A stretch of 64,000 nt of DNA from an uncultured Opitutaceae bacterium (GTDB taxonomy: Bacteria; Verrucomicrobiota; Verrucomicrobiia; Opitutales; Opitutaceae). The notes below the pieces were generated by a model. It did no database searches. It saw only the letters and a program-made list of their open reading frames with translations, and was not told the origin of the DNA. The translations under genes were made by a program, and so were the position numbers. Positions 47,906-58,990 of this stretch are shown here, piece by piece; position 1 is the stretch's first letter; each line of letters starts with the position of its first letter. The DNA lies in contig CAIYUN010000085.1 of assembly GCA_903929355.1 (NCBI GenBank), positions 23,110-87,109 of the forward strand, written 5' to 3'.

Positions 47906-49372
47906 TCAGTGGTGGCCGTCGGCCCCGGCATGCGGGTCGGCCGCGGGCGTGACCGACTTCAGCTCGGCCATCGGCATGATGGGGAGGAAGCGGATGAACA
48001 GCAGGAACAGGACGCTGAAGACCCCGAACGTCCCGAAGAACGTGAAGATCTCCACGATGCTGGGCGAGTAATAGCCCCAGCTCGAGGGCAGGAAGTCGCG
48101 GGCCAGGGAGGTCACGATGATGACGAATCGCTCGAACCACATGCCGACGTTCACGAAGATCGAGAGGATCCAGACCAGCGCGGTGTTGGCGCGGATTTTT
48201 TTGAACCAGAACAGCTGGGGTGTGATCACATTGCACGACACCATGATCAGGTAGGCCCACCAGTATTCGCCAAAGGCGCGGTTGATGAACGCGAAGCCCT
48301 CGTTGGGGTTCGCGCCATACCAGGCGATGAAGAACTCCATCGCGTAGGCGTAGCCGACCATGGTGCCGGTCGCCAGGGTGATCTTGCACATGCAGTCGAT
48401 GTGGTACTGCGTGATGAGGTCCTCCAGCTTGTAAATGGCGCGCAGCGGCAGCATGAGCGTGAGCACCATGCCGAAGCCCGAGAAGATGGCGCCGGCCACG
48501 AAATAAGGGGGGAAGATCGTGGTGTGCCAGCCGGGGATCAGCGACACCGCGAAGTCGAACGAAACGATGGTGTGCACCGAGAGTACCAGCGGCGTGGAGA
48601 CGCCGGCCAGGATCAGGTAGCCCATCTCGTAGTTGCTCCAGTGGCGGTTTGAACCACGCCAGCCCATCGCGAACAGCCCGTAAAGGAAGGAGCGCAACTT
48701 GTGGCCCGAGGCATAGAACCGGTCGCGCAGGATCGCCAGGTCGGGGATCAGGCCGATGTACCAGAACAGCACGGAGACCGTCCCGTAGGTCGAGACGGCG
48801 AACACGTCCCACTCCAGCGGCGACCGGAAATTCTGCCAGATCTCGTTGCCATTGGGGAACGGGAACAGCCAGCCCGGCAGCACCGCGAACCAGATGCGGC
48901 CGACGTGGAAGACCGGAAAGATCGCGGCGCACACCACCGCAAAAATCGTCATCGCCTCGGCGGCGCGGTTGATCGACGTGCGCCACTTCTGGCGCAGCAG
49001 GCACAGGATGGCCGAGATGAGCGTGCCGGCGTGGCCGATGCCGATCCAGAACACGAAGTTCACAATGTCCCACGCCCAGTTGATCGGGTTGTGATGGCCC
49101 CAGACCCCGACGCCCGTGGCGACCAGGTAGGTCAGGCCCATGACCGTCCACGACGCGACGAAGGCGGCGACCGCGAAGCATACCCACCACCAGGTCGGCG
49201 TCGGCTCCTCGATGATGCCGCAGATTTTCTCGGTGATCCACGAGAAGCTGCGGTTGTTGGCCACGAGCACGGCACGCGGCAGCACGGCGGGCCGGACCTC
49301 GTGAAGGATGGCGGGGGTCTCGACCCCGCCCAAGGCGTTGGCCCCGGCGGCGGATTCAGCGGCGTGCGACAT
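47906..49372 (-). CDS. actC: Alternative complex III subunit ActC (NrfD/PsrC family)
   Basis: Multi-[34 protein letters not shown]...; start [15 protein letters not shown] at 49372. Confidence 0.92.
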   Translation of the reverse strand: MSHAAESAAGANALGGVETPAILHEVRPAVLPRAVLVANNRSFSWITEKICGIIEEPTPTWWWVCFAVAAFVASWTVMGLTYLVATGVGVWGHHNPINWAWDIVNFVFWIGIGHAGTLISAILCLLRQKWRTSINRAAEAMTIFAVVCAAIFPVFHVGRIWFAVLPGWLFPFPNGNEIWQNFRSPLEWDVFAVSTYGTVSVLFWYIGLIPDLAILRDRFYASGHKLRSFLYGLFAMGWRGSNRHWSNYEMGYLILAGVSTPLVLSVHTIVSFDFAVSLIPGWHTTIFPPYFVAGAIFSGFGMVLTLMLPLRAIYKLEDLITQYHIDCMCKITLATGTMVGYAYAMEFFIAWYGANPNEGFAFINRAFGEYWWAYLIMVSCNVITPQLFWFKKIRANTALVWILSIFVNVGMWFERFVIIVTSLARDFLPSSWGYYSPSIVEIFTFFGTFGVFSVLFLLFIRFLPIMPMAELKSVTPAADPHAGADGHH

Positions 49373-52300
49373 CAGGAAAGCCCTCCCAGCATCTGGCCCG
49401 GCGCAAGCGCGGTCTTGCCGGTGACGGGTTTCGCCTCCGGCGCCTTGGGTTCGGGCGCCTCTTCCTTGAAGCCGGGCGGATGATTCTTGGCGTTGAACTC
49501 CTGGCGGCTGAACGGCAGCGCCGCATAGCCGGGCATAGCCGGATTCGGGTTGCGCAGCTTGCCGAGGTAGGTCGTGCGCGGACGGATGTTGAGGTAGCCG
49601 AGGAGCGCGTAGTCCTGCTCGCGGGCCTTGGCCTGCGACACGGCGCTCTTGGGATCCTTGATGTTGCCGAAGACGATGGCCTCGACCGGGCACACCTGCT
49701 GGCAGGCGGTCTTGATCGTGCCGTCCGGCACCTCGACCTCGTCCGTGGAGCCGGCAACCCGTTTCTGCGCGATCTTGGCGAGCTGCACGCGCTGGATGCA
49801 ATAGGTGCACTTCTCCATCACGCCGCGCATGCGGACGGTGACCTCGGGGTTCTTGGCGAGCTTGGCCAGCTCCGGCATGCCCGACGGGCCGAGCGGTCCG
49901 AGGTAGAGGCTGTCGATCGAGCGTTTGTTGAAGTCAAAGTAGTTGAACCGACGCACCTTGTAGGGGCAGTTGTTCGCGCAATAGCGCGTGCCGATGCAGC
50001 GGTTGTAGGCCATGGTGTTGATCCCCTCGGGATCATGGACGGTGGCGTTGACCGGGCAGACCATCTCACAGGGGGCGAGCTCGCAGTGCTGGCAGGCGAC
50101 AGGCTGGACGATGGACTGCGGATCCTCCGGGATCTCGCGATTGCCTTCGCCGCCGAAGGCGGCGGCCGAGGCGTCGCCGTCGGCATAGTAGCGGTCAAGC
50201 CGGATCCAGTGCATCACCCGGCCGCGCATGACCTGGTCCTTGCCGACGATCGGGATGTTGTTCTCGGCCTGACAGGCGACCACACAGGCGTTGCAGCCGA
50301 TGCAGGTGTTGAGGTCGATGCTCATGCCCCACTGGTGGACGCCGTCAAACTTGGGCGTGACGTAGAGGGAGTTGCCGCGGGGAATCTCGGTGGCTCGTTC
50401 CGCCGGCGTCAACTTCTCACCCACCTCACCCAGAATGGCACCCGGCTCCTCGAGGCTTTCGCGCTTCACAAAGGCCAGACCGGCGCCACCCGCCTGGGTC
50501 ACCTCCTCAAGATTCGCCTCGCGCACCAGGTCACGGCCTTCCATGGACCAATGCTCCTGCGTGGTGCCGAGCTCGTAACGCTCGCCGGGCACGACCGCCA
50601 GCTTCGCCCCCGCCACAAAATGCGGCGCGGCCCCGGTGCGGGCGGGATAAAAATTGTGGCCGGTGTCGTTGCCGACGCGACCCGCCGCGGTGCGGCCGTA
50701 GCCCAGCGGGAGGATCACGGTCCAGTTGGCCAGGCCGGGCTGGATGTGGAGGGGGCCCTTGATTTTCTTGCCGTCGGCCAGCGTCAACTCGCCCACAAAA
50801 GCGAACTCGCGGCCGCGGTCCATCTCGGACAGCTCAACCCGGGCCACCTGCAACAGCGTGCCCTTGGGGTCGATGCCGAGCGCTTTGCCCAGCTTCGGGC
50901 TGATGCTGATCGCATTGTCCCAGGTGAGCTTGTTGATCGGGTCCGGGCACTCCTGCAGCCAGCCGTTGTTGGCAAATCGGCCGTCATCCACCTTGAGGTC
51001 CGCGACAAAACGAACCTCCAAGTTGCCCTCCGAGAGGGCGGCGGGGGCCTTGAATCCTGACACCAGGTCGGTCACCGCCACCGTGTCGACGGCGGGCACC
51101 TCGGCCGGCAACCAGTAGGTGTTCTCCTGCATCCCATCGTGGAGGAACTTGCGAAACGCCTTCTCGGCGTCGCCGCCCACCCGCTGTTGGAATGACTCGC
51201 GGACAATCGCGTAGGGGTCGGTCACCGGCTCGCCAGCGATCCGAGCGATCACCTCAAGCTCGGTCAGGCCGTTGAAAAGCGGAAGAATCATCGGCTGCAC
51301 CGGCACGATGGTGCCGTCCGCCGTGCGGGCGTCGCCCCACGACTCCAGATAATGCGCGGCGCCGAGGTGCGTGCCGGCGACCTGCGATGTTTCGTCCGCA
51401 TAATAGCCCAGGCGGACCACGTCCGGCACCTTTTTGGCGAGGGTGGCAAAGGCGAGGTCGGCGGGCGCGTTGTAGGCCGGGTTGCCGCCGAGAATCACCA
51501 AGGTCTTCACGGACCCGGCAGTGATGGCCGTGGCCAGATCACCAATCGCCGCCGGCAGATCCTCCCCTGGGAGCTGGGCCAGATTCACCGTGTGGCCGTA
51601 GTTGCCCAGCGCAACGTTGAGCGCATGAACCAGATGGTGGACCTCCGCCGGCTGGTGCGCGCCCGCGATGACGAGGCTGGCCCCTTTGTGCTGCATCAGG
51701 TCCTGCAAACAAACGTCGATCCAACCGGAGAGGTTCTGGAAAGCCGCCGGCAACGTGGGCTTGGCAAACGGGTCGATGGCGACCTTGCCCGCCAGACCGG
51801 CCGCGACCATCAGGATCTCGCCGCTGGCGACGCGCAGCCGGTGATCGGCCATCGAGCCGGTGATCGTGAAATTGCTCTCCACGACGTAGAGGCGGTTCAT
51901 GTTCGGCGCGTCGTCCTGGCTGGTCACCCGGCGGCCTTTGGCAAAGTCCCGCGCATAGGCGAGCGCATGCGGGCCTTCCTGGAGGAAATCGGCGTCGAGG
52001 CTGAGAATGCGCCGCGCCTTGTCCAAGTGATAGACCGGTTTGAGGCTCGGCCGGCCATAGATCGCCGCCGCGGATGCGGTCGACTCATCGGGCGTGGGGT
52101 CGTATTCGGCCCAGACGGCCGAGGGGAATTTCTGCCTCAGCACCGCGACCATCCGGGCGCGCGACGGCGAGGTGGACGGCTCGGCCAGGAAGGCCAGGCC
52201 CGCGCCCTGGTTGGCCGCGTAGGTCGTGTTGATGGCCGCCAGGAGCTGGTTGACCGCGGCGAGGTCGGCCGGGGCCCCCTTGAGGGTGTGCGCGGTCGCC

Positions 52301-52764
52301 CGGTCGGGGTCGTAGAGCTCCAGCAACGACGCCTGCGCCCTGAGCGTGGTCGCGCCGCCATAACGGGCGTAGGACGGGTTGCCCTCGAGCTTGGTGGGTC
52401 GGCCCTGGTGGGTCTCCGCCAGCAGCGGAATGGCTCCACGGCGCAGCGGCATGGCGGTGGCAAAATACTGGGGCAGGCCGGGGATGATGCCCTCGACGGA
52501 CTTGCCGTAGGGCAGGATGTTTTCCTCCGGCCGGCGGCAGCCCGCAGCCAGGCCGATACCGCCCAGCGCGAAAGAAGCCGCCATCAGCTTGAAAAAGTGG
52601 CGCCGATCCACCCCTTGCAGACTCGCGGCCCCCTCGGGAAACTCGCGCTCCACCTGCGCCCGGAAGCCCGGCGTGTCGGCCAGCTCGTCCAAGCTGCGCC
52701 AGTAGCGCGGACCGGTGGTCAGCTCGCTGGCGGGGGCGGCGGGATGTTCAAATTTGCGTTTCAT
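49372..52764 (-). CDS. actB: Alternative complex III subunit ActB (molybdopterin-like and Fe-S domains)
   Basis: [73 protein letters not shown]. Confidence 0.95.
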   Translation of the reverse strand: MKRKFEHPAAPASELTTGPRYWRSLDELADTPGFRAQVEREFPEGAASLQGVDRRHFFKLMAASFALGGIGLAAGCRRPEENILPYGKSVEGIIPGLPQYFATAMPLRRGAIPLLAETHQGRPTKLEGNPSYARYGGATTLRAQASLLELYDPDRATAHTLKGAPADLAAVNQLLAAINTTYAANQGAGLAFLAEPSTSPSRARMVAVLRQKFPSAVWAEYDPTPDESTASAAAIYGRPSLKPVYHLDKARRILSLDADFLQEGPHALAYARDFAKGRRVTSQDDAPNMNRLYVVESNFTITGSMADHRLRVASGEILMVAAGLAGKVAIDPFAKPTLPAAFQNLSGWIDVCLQDLMQHKGASLVIAGAHQPAEVHHLVHALNVALGNYGHTVNLAQLPGEDLPAAIGDLATAITAGSVKTLVILGGNPAYNAPADLAFATLAKKVPDVVRLGYYADETSQVAGTHLGAAHYLESWGDARTADGTIVPVQPMILPLFNGLTELEVIARIAGEPVTDPYAIVRESFQQRVGGDAEKAFRKFLHDGMQENTYWLPAEVPAVDTVAVTDLVSGFKAPAALSEGNLEVRFVADLKVDDGRFANNGWLQECPDPINKLTWDNAISISPKLGKALGIDPKGTLLQVARVELSEMDRGREFAFVGELTLADGKKIKGPLHIQPGLANWTVILPLGYGRTAAGRVGNDTGHNFYPARTGAAPHFVAGAKLAVVPGERYELGTTQEHWSMEGRDLVREANLEEVTQAGGAGLAFVKRESLEEPGAILGEVGEKLTPAERATEIPRGNSLYVTPKFDGVHQWGMSIDLNTCIGCNACVVACQAENNIPIVGKDQVMRGRVMHWIRLDRYYADGDASAAAFGGEGNREIPEDPQSIVQPVACQHCELAPCEMVCPVNATVHDPEGINTMAYNRCIGTRYCANNCPYKVRRFNYFDFNKRSIDSLYLGPLGPSGMPELAKLAKNPEVTVRMRGVMEKCTYCIQRVQLAKIAQKRVAGSTDEVEVPDGTIKTACQQVCPVEAIVFGNIKDPKSAVSQAKAREQDYALLGYLNIRPRTTYLGKLRNPNPAMPGYAALPFSRQEFNAKNHPPGFKEEAPEPKAPEAKPVTGKTALAPGQMLGGLS

Positions 52765-53501
52765 CAGCGATGGCAGCCGGAACAGCTGGTGGGCGGGCGG
52801 ATGTCCAGTTTCTTCACGAGGTCAAGGCCTTGCTTGAGCTGGCCGGCCTCGCCGCTGGGATGGGTCCAGTCGAGTTTTGTGACCATTTGGGCGGGGTCGC
52901 CGAGGTCGCGCAGGTGTTCCTCGGGCGCCCGGTGGCAGTCCAGACAGAAGCCCATCGAGAGCGACTTCGCCTGCCCTACCACGTCCATCTGGTCAATCCG
53001 TCCATGGCATTCGACGCATGAGATGCCCCGGGTCACATGCACCGAGTGGTTAAAATAAACGTAATCCGGGAGCATGTGGATCTGCACCCACGGAACGGTC
53101 TCGCCGGAGGCCGCGGCCTTTCGGTCGGCGGGCAGGCTGGGCACCACCTCTTCCCGCCGCCAGGTGGATGAATCGGTCTCGTAGCTCTTGCGCACCACCG
53201 CCAGCAAGGGGCTGTCGGCCTTGACCTGGGTGTGGCAGTTCATGCAGGTCTGCGCCGTCGGGAGATTGGCGAAGCCCGACTTCTCCACATTGCTGTGGCA
53301 GTAACGGCAGTCGATGCCCAACTGGCCGGCATGGAGCGCGTGGCTGTAGGGCACCGGCTGCACCGGCGCATAGCCCACGTTGGCGTACTTGTTCGTCGCG
53401 TAGTAATTAATCCCCGCCGACGCGATCCCCCCGAGCACCCCCAGATAGATGACAAGCTGCAGGGGCAGCCGGTTGGCTGACTTGGGGAAAAGTTTCGACA
53501 T
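52764..53501 (-). CDS. actA: Alternative complex III multiheme cytochrome c ActA
   Basis: Five CxxCH motifs (CRYCH, CMNCH, CVECH, CLDCH, CSGCH). Confidence 0.93.
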   Translation of the reverse strand: MSKLFPKSANRLPLQLVIYLGVLGGIASAGINYYATNKYANVGYAPVQPVPYSHALHAGQLGIDCRYCHSNVEKSGFANLPTAQTCMNCHTQVKADSPLLAVVRKSYETDSSTWRREEVVPSLPADRKAAASGETVPWVQIHMLPDYVYFNHSVHVTRGISCVECHGRIDQMDVVGQAKSLSMGFCLDCHRAPEEHLRDLGDPAQMVTKLDWTHPSGEAGQLKQGLDLVKKLDIRPPTSCSGCHR

Positions 53502-53994
53502 GGGCCAGAGTTCTCCGAGGGCGGGGTTCGGGCGGCGCGGGGCGCGGCGGCGTCAAACCTCGCGGGCAACAGCGCGGGCTTCAGGGCGGATGGCGAAGGG
53601 CGCAGGCCGCGAAACGGGCGCGCCGAAGGACGGCACGAGTTTCGCTGGCAGTTTCGGGGCAAGGCCGACGACGGCGAAAAGGCCCAGGAGCTGGGCGAGA
53701 AAGGTTTTGCGGGTGGGTGGGTGGCTCACGGGTTGGTCGTCGAATCTGGTTAAAGTCGGTCCGAGGGAAAGGGGCGTCTTTTCCGATGTAAAACAAAATT
53801 TGGGCGGCCTCTGGGTTTTTCGCGGAACATTAGCTGGCGGAAAGCCATCGCCCATCCCTGCTAATTCCGTGCCAACGAGGGTCCGATTGAGGGTGCCGAC
53901 CGAAGCCAAACCACGCGGAAGGAAAACACCCTACCCCTTCCCGCCTAAAGGTCCCCTTCCCTCGTGCCGCTATCTAGCGGATCGCCCCGTTGCC

Positions 53995-54264
53995 ATGAGC
54001 CCTCATATCACCAGCGTAAGCCAGTCCGACGCCATGATCCAATACCAAGAGTATCTGGCACGGCGCGAGGCTGCCCGCAAGGCGGAGCGGGATGAGCAGG
54101 TGCGCCGGGAGGCCCGGATGAAGGTTTTTGACGCCATGATCAACACTCGCCAAAAGCTGGACGAAGACTCGCGGCAAAACGAGGCCGGCGGACAAAATCA
54201 GAAGGCACAGGGCGAGGAAACCGAGGAAGATCCCGGCAACGGTCTCGGCACCTATTGGGCCTGA
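53995..54264 (+). CDS. Small charged hypothetical protein
   Basis: MSPHITSVSQSDAMIQYQEYLARREAARKAERDEQVRRE...; start chosen by text, weak support. Confidence 0.45.
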   Translation: MSPHITSVSQSDAMIQYQEYLARREAARKAERDEQVRREARMKVFDAMINTRQKLDEDSRQNEAGGQNQKAQGEETEEDPGNGLGTYWA

Positions 54265-54297
54265 TCGAGCGCGCAGGAGGGTTGCAGACAATTGGCA

Positions 54298-54325
54298 GTA
54301 GCGCGACAAGGCGGTCGCGCCCTAT
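54298..54325. repeat. Diverged REP-like hairpin
   Basis: GTA-GCGCGAC-AAGGCG-GTCGCGC-CCTATCCCGG, related to hairpin 2 and its flank at 33816-33850. Confidence 0.55.
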
Positions 54326-54342
54326 CCCGGTAACCATACCAC

Positions 54343-55923
54343 TCAACTGCCGGGCGGCGCGGGGATCTCGGCCAAGGGGGCCGGAGGCACGTTGTCGAGC
54401 GTCTGGCGCACCACGGCAAGCAGGGACTCGGTCTGAAACGGCTTGGCCAGAAACACCTTGGTGAACTCCAGATGGGCCGAGTCGGTCTGGCTGGAGGTGG
54501 CGCTCGTGGCGACAATGGGCAAGGTCGGGTTCAGCCGGCGCAAGGCGGTGGCCAGTGCCGCACCGCCCATCACGGGCATCAACATGTCAGTGATGACGAG
54601 CCGGACCTGCTCGGCATGGGTCGCAAACTGCACGATCGCGTCCGCCCCGTCGCAGGCCGTGATGACCCGGTAGCCATAGCCGGTGAGAATCTGCGCCACG
54701 ACCAGACGCACCGCCTGGTCGTCGTCCGCCACCAAGACCAGCTCCCCTTTGCCCCGGGCGTACATGGCGATCGGGGACCGGGAGACGCTCACGTTCCCTT
54801 CTTCCGCCGCCGGCAGATAGACAGTGAAAGCCGTGCCCCGGCCCGGCTGAGTCTGCACCGTCACGAAACCTGCATGCTGCTGCACGATTCCCCGCACCGT
54901 CGAGAGGCCGAGCCCGGTGCCCCGGCCCTTCTCCTTGGTGCTGTAAAACGGGTCCCAGATTTTTGCCAGCACGTCGGGGGGGATGCCCGTGCCGGTGTCC
55001 CGCACCTCGACGGCGAGAAACGATCCCGAGCGCCCGTCGGCGATGCCGGCCGCCGCCGCCGCGTCCAGGGTGCGGTTTTCCGCCGTGATGGTCAGGTCCC
55101 CGCCCTGCGGCATCGCGTCGCGCGCGTTGACGCAGAGATTCAGAAACACCTGGTGAATCTGGGTGGGGTTTGCCAGGATGGGCCAGATGTCGGGAGGCAG
55201 GATCGCCCGGACACGGATCGACTTGGGGAAGGTGGACTGCACCAACTCGTCCAGCTCCTTCAGGATGTGGCGGGCCTGCAGGAGCTCGCGCTTGTCGCCC
55301 GTGCCCCGGGCGAAGGACAGCAACTGCCGCACGAGGCCGGAGCCGCGCTCGGCGCAGCTTTCCACGATGCCGAGGAGACGCTGGCCGCCGGGGTCGGTCA
55401 CATACGTCCGCATGACCGGACCGGACAGGATGATGGGCAGGAGCGCGTTGTTGATGTCGTGGGCGATGCCGGCCGCGAGCATGCCGACGTTTTCCAGCCG
55501 CTGTGATTGTAGCAGCTGCGCCTGCGTCTTGGTCAGCCGGCGGTAGCGGTTCAGCCGGGTGATGGTGCGCACGCGCGCCCGCAGCTCGACCCGGTTGAAA
55601 GGCTTGGTGATGAAGTCGTCCGCGCCCGCCTCAATGCCGGTGAGCCGGGCGGTCTGGTCGTCGAGCGCGGTGACGAGGACCACCGGAACCTCGGCAAGGC
55701 GAGCGTCGGCCCGCAGGCGCCGGCAGACCTCGAAGCCGTCCATCCCGGGCATCATCACGTCGAGGAGGATGAGGTCGGGCGGCATGGCGGCGGCGAGCTC
55801 CAGCGCCTCGGGGCCGTCGGCGGCCTCGATGATTTCGAAGCCGTTGGCGGCCAGCAGCTCGACGAGCGTCAGACGGTTGGCGGCCAGGTCGTCGACGATG
55901 AGAAGGGTGGGGGGGCGCTTCAT
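54343..55923 (-). CDS. Receiver-histidine kinase-receiver hybrid protein
   Basis: LLIVDDLAANRLTL...LILLDVMMPGMDGFE; GIAHDINNALLPIILSGPVM; GRGTGLGLSTVRGIV; C-terminal LVADDDQAVRLVV. Confidence 0.92.
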   Translation of the reverse strand: MKRPPTLLIVDDLAANRLTLVELLAANGFEIIEAADGPEALELAAAMPPDLILLDVMMPGMDGFEVCRRLRADARLAEVPVVLVTALDDQTARLTGIEAGADDFITKPFNRVELRARVRTITRLNRYRRLTKTQAQLLQSQRLENVGMLAAGIAHDINNALLPIILSGPVMRTYVTDPGGQRLLGIVESCAERGSGLVRQLLSFARGTGDKRELLQARHILKELDELVQSTFPKSIRVRAILPPDIWPILANPTQIHQVFLNLCVNARDAMPQGGDLTITAENRTLDAAAAAGIADGRSGSFLAVEVRDTGTGIPPDVLAKIWDPFYSTKEKGRGTGLGLSTVRGIVQQHAGFVTVQTQPGRGTAFTVYLPAAEEGNVSVSRSPIAMYARGKGELVLVADDDQAVRLVVAQILTGYGYRVITACDGADAIVQFATHAEQVRLVITDMLMPVMGGAALATALRRLNPTLPIVATSATSSQTDSAHLEFTKVFLAKPFQTESLLAVVRQTLDNVPPAPLAEIPAPPGS

Positions 55924-58169
55924 GCGGGGAGGAGTCGTTTGACCATCGCGGCGAGCGCCTTAACGCTCACGGGCTTGCTCATGTAGTCGGAGGCGCCGGC
56001 GGCGAGGCAGCGTTCCCGGTCGCCGGGCATGGCGAGGGCGGTGAGGGCGATGATGGGGATGCCCTGCAGCCCGGGATTCGTGCGGATTTCCTTGATCGCC
56101 GTCAGCCCGTCCATCACGGGCATCTGGATGTCCATGAGGATGAGCGCGGGCTGGTTTTTCCGCGCGAGCTCCACGGCCACCAACCCGTTGCGCGCATAGT
56201 CCATGGTGTAACCGTTGTCCGCGAGATAGCCGCCGATGGTCTCGATGTTCGCCTCGTTGTCCTCCGCCAGCAGGAGGCGCGGTCCGCCCCCGGGCGCGGA
56301 CGCCGGGGTGGAGGCCGCAGGCCGCGCGACCTCCACCGTGGAGCGCTGCAGGAAGCCCGCCAGTTGCGTGCGGGTGATCGGCTTGATGAAATGCGCCGCC
56401 GCCCCCAGGGCCTGGGATTTTTGCGGCTCGTCCACCACGGAGATCACGGCGACCGGAATGTTCCGGGTGTCGGGGTGCTCCTTCAGCTTGGCCAGCAGCA
56501 CCCAGCCGCTCTCCTTGGGCAGCAGGACGTCCAGCAGGATGACATCAGGACGTTCGCGCAGCGCCACCTCCACGGCATGCTCGCCGCGGTTGTGTATGAC
56601 GCTGGTGAGGTTCAACTCAGAGAGATAGCGGTCGAGCTGTTCGCTGGTCGTGGGGTCGTCCTCGATGACCAGCGCGCGCCGGAAACGCTTGGGCGTGGCC
56701 GACAGGGCCTCGAACGGGGCCGGCGCCGGCTTCTCGGCCGACGGGGGCGCCTCCGTGGGCAGAGGCAGCGTCACCATGAAACGGCTGCCCTGGCCAGGCT
56801 CGCTCTCCAGCGTGATGCCGCCGCCATGCAGCTCCACGAGTTTCGCCACCAGCGCAAGGCCGAGGCCCGTGCCCTCCTGCGAGCGCGTGAGGCCCGAGTC
56901 CACCTGGGTGAAGGATTGGAACAGCTTGGGCGCGTCGGTCTTGGAAATGCCGATGCCCGTGTCCCAGACGGTGAAGCGCACCACCCCCGCCCCCTTGGGG
57001 GCGTCCACCCGCAGCCCGATGCGTCCGCCGTTGGGCGTGAACTTCACGGCGTTCGTCAGCAGGTTCACCAAGACCTGCTTGAAGCGCCGGGGGTCGGCCA
57101 CGAACTGCGTGGCGCTGCCGTCGTCCTCAAAGGCGATGCCGATGTTCTTCTGCATGGCCTGGGTCCGCACAAAGATCAGGCAACCGTCGCAGAACTCCTG
57201 CACAAACAGCGACTCGGTGCTCAGCTTCAGCTTGCCGGCCTCGATCTTGGACAGGTCGAGCGTGTCGTTGATCAGCGTGAGCAGGTGCTGGCCGCTGGTG
57301 GAGATGGTGGAGATGGACTTGATCTGCCGCGGGGTGAGCGTGCCGCTGACCTGCTCAAGCAGCGCCTCGCTCAGACCGAGGATGGCATTGAGGGGGGTGC
57401 GGAGCTCGTGGCTCATGTTGGCGAGAAACTCGCTCTTGGCGCGGTCGGCGGCCTCGGCGGTGTCCTTGGCCTCGCGGAGGAGCTTCTCGGCCGCACTGCG
57501 GGCGGTGATATCGTGGCCGACGGCCTGGTATTCGAGGATGTTGCCCTGGTCGTCCTTGACCGCCCGGTGGTTCCAGGCGACGACCACAGGGCGCTGGTTG
57601 GCGTCGGGCAACAGGTGCTCAAACGTGGCGCTCTCGGGCAGGGTACCGGTGGCGGGCAGCAGTCCGGCGGCCACCAAGGCCGAGGGCTGCCCGAGCAACT
57701 CGGAGCGTTTGCGGCCCAGGTGGGTGGCGTAGGCGGCGTTGATGAAGGTGAGGTTGCCGTCGGCCCGGTAGCGGCAGATGAGGTCCACCTGGTTCTCGAC
57801 GATGCAGCGGTAACTGGCCTCGACCTTTTGGAGCGAACGGGCCATGCGCTCAAACTGGCGGGCGAGCCCGATAAATTCGTCATGGTCGGTGTCGTCGGTC
57901 TCCGGCCCATATTCGGGCGAGGCCTCCGCCTCCGGCTGCGCCGTTTGGGTGGAGCTGCGGAGATTTTTCAGCCGCTGGATCATGGTGCGGTCCCAGACAT
58001 AGCCGGCCAGCAGCAGCAGCACGCACCCGATGATCGACAGCGCTAGAATGTAGTAGGAGGCCCCGAGACGCTCCGCGACCTCGGAGTCCATGATGATCAT
58101 GGCCAGCGCGACCACGAGGGCGGAGGCGAGCGCGAGGATGAGGACGGTTTTACGGCGCAGTTGGTCCAT
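55920..58169 (-). CDS. Membrane PAS hybrid histidine kinase with two C-terminal receivers
   Basis: FLANMSHELRTPLNAILGLSEALL; GTGLGLALVAKLV; two receiver domains (VILLDVLLPKESG; LILMDIQMPVMDG). Confidence 0.93.
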   Translation of the reverse strand: MDQLRRKTVLILALASALVVALAMIIMDSEVAERLGASYYILALSIIGCVLLLLAGYVWDRTMIQRLKNLRSSTQTAQPEAEASPEYGPETDDTDHDEFIGLARQFERMARSLQKVEASYRCIVENQVDLICRYRADGNLTFINAAYATHLGRKRSELLGQPSALVAAGLLPATGTLPESATFEHLLPDANQRPVVVAWNHRAVKDDQGNILEYQAVGHDITARSAAEKLLREAKDTAEAADRAKSEFLANMSHELRTPLNAILGLSEALLEQVSGTLTPRQIKSISTISTSGQHLLTLINDTLDLSKIEAGKLKLSTESLFVQEFCDGCLIFVRTQAMQKNIGIAFEDDGSATQFVADPRRFKQVLVNLLTNAVKFTPNGGRIGLRVDAPKGAGVVRFTVWDTGIGISKTDAPKLFQSFTQVDSGLTRSQEGTGLGLALVAKLVELHGGGITLESEPGQGSRFMVTLPLPTEAPPSAEKPAPAPFEALSATPKRFRRALVIEDDPTTSEQLDRYLSELNLTSVIHNRGEHAVEVALRERPDVILLDVLLPKESGWVLLAKLKEHPDTRNIPVAVISVVDEPQKSQALGAAAHFIKPITRTQLAGFLQRSTVEVARPAASTPASAPGGGPRLLLAEDNEANIETIGGYLADNGYTMDYARNGLVAVELARKNQPALILMDIQMPVMDGLTAIKEIRTNPGLQGIPIIALTALAMPGDRERCLAAGASDYMSKPVSVKALAAMVKRLLPA

Positions 58170-58259
58170 GCAGGAAGCAACTCGACCCTGCCGGGCCGCC
58201 GCGGCAATGTCTAATTAAAACGACGGGGAACGCACGCATGGCGCGTTGCACGGGAAAGC

Positions 58260-58480
58260 CCCCTCCTCGGCGCCTTCGCCCTTTGCGCCTTTGCACTAAT
58301 GTATTCTGTAAACTCGGTGTTCTGCTTGTGCCCTGTGTATTGGGAGACTTGAGGCTTGAGGTGGAAGCCATGAAGCCAGGAAAAGAAACTCTGAATGCTG
58401 GATCGGTTCCTGGTTTCCTGGTTTCCCCCTTAAAAACTCTGCGTCCGACCTGTGTGGTCTCTGTGACCAACCGCCGAATT
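58260..58480. repeat. Composite degenerate intergenic repeat
   Basis: cctttgcgcctttgc, tttcctggtttcccc, gtgtggtctctgtgacc; last part shared with 1796-1815. Confidence 0.5.
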
Positions 58481-58513
58481 TAGAATGAAATGTTGGTGCA
58501 ACGAACTCGCCCT

Positions 58514-58894
58514 TCAGGCCGCCGGTGGCACCCCGACCGGGGCCATGGGCGGGTGGCTGCCCTCCTCGCTGCGGGGGATGGTCGCCTTCATGAGCAGCCG
58601 GAGGCGTTTCGTGGACACCCGCACGCGCATTTGGTTGTGCCAGAAACCGCCGCTGGCGGGATGATGTTTGAAATCGGCCACCTCGTCCGAAAAATAACGG
58701 AGACGGTTCAGTCGGCCAACCGCGCGGATGAGGTCGATGTCGGCGGCAAAGTGATGCCGGTTGAACAGCTGACACAACGGTGCGAGCAGGCGGGCGTGAG
58801 GAGGAAGAACGCGAAGAAGGACAGCGATTTCAAAGTCCGCCGGTGGCACCCGGTGGCGTCCGCAATAGATCTCGGCAAAGGTGGATGTGTTCAT
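58514..58894 (-). CDS. Hypothetical protein
   Basis: Intact 126-aa ORF MNTSTFAEIYCGRHRVPPADFEIAVLLRVLPPHARLL. Confidence 0.5.
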   Translation of the reverse strand: MNTSTFAEIYCGRHRVPPADFEIAVLLRVLPPHARLLAPLCQLFNRHHFAADIDLIRAVGRLNRLRYFSDEVADFKHHPASGGFWHNQMRVRVSTKRLRLLMKATIPRSEEGSHPPMAPVGVPPAA

Positions 58895-58990
58895 GGGAGC
58901 CCAGACCGGCCAGCAAGGCAGGCCCCCATGCGAAAGCGACCAGAAGACCGGACGCCGAGGTTAAATCGTGGTGACGCCGCCACCCAACCG

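Noticed and set aside
53553-53909. 118-aa minus-strand ORF upstream of actA
   Set aside because: It may hold a short signal-like peptide (PPTRKTFLAQLLGLFAVVGLAPKLPAKLVPSF), but the start and conservation cannot be judged from sequence alone.
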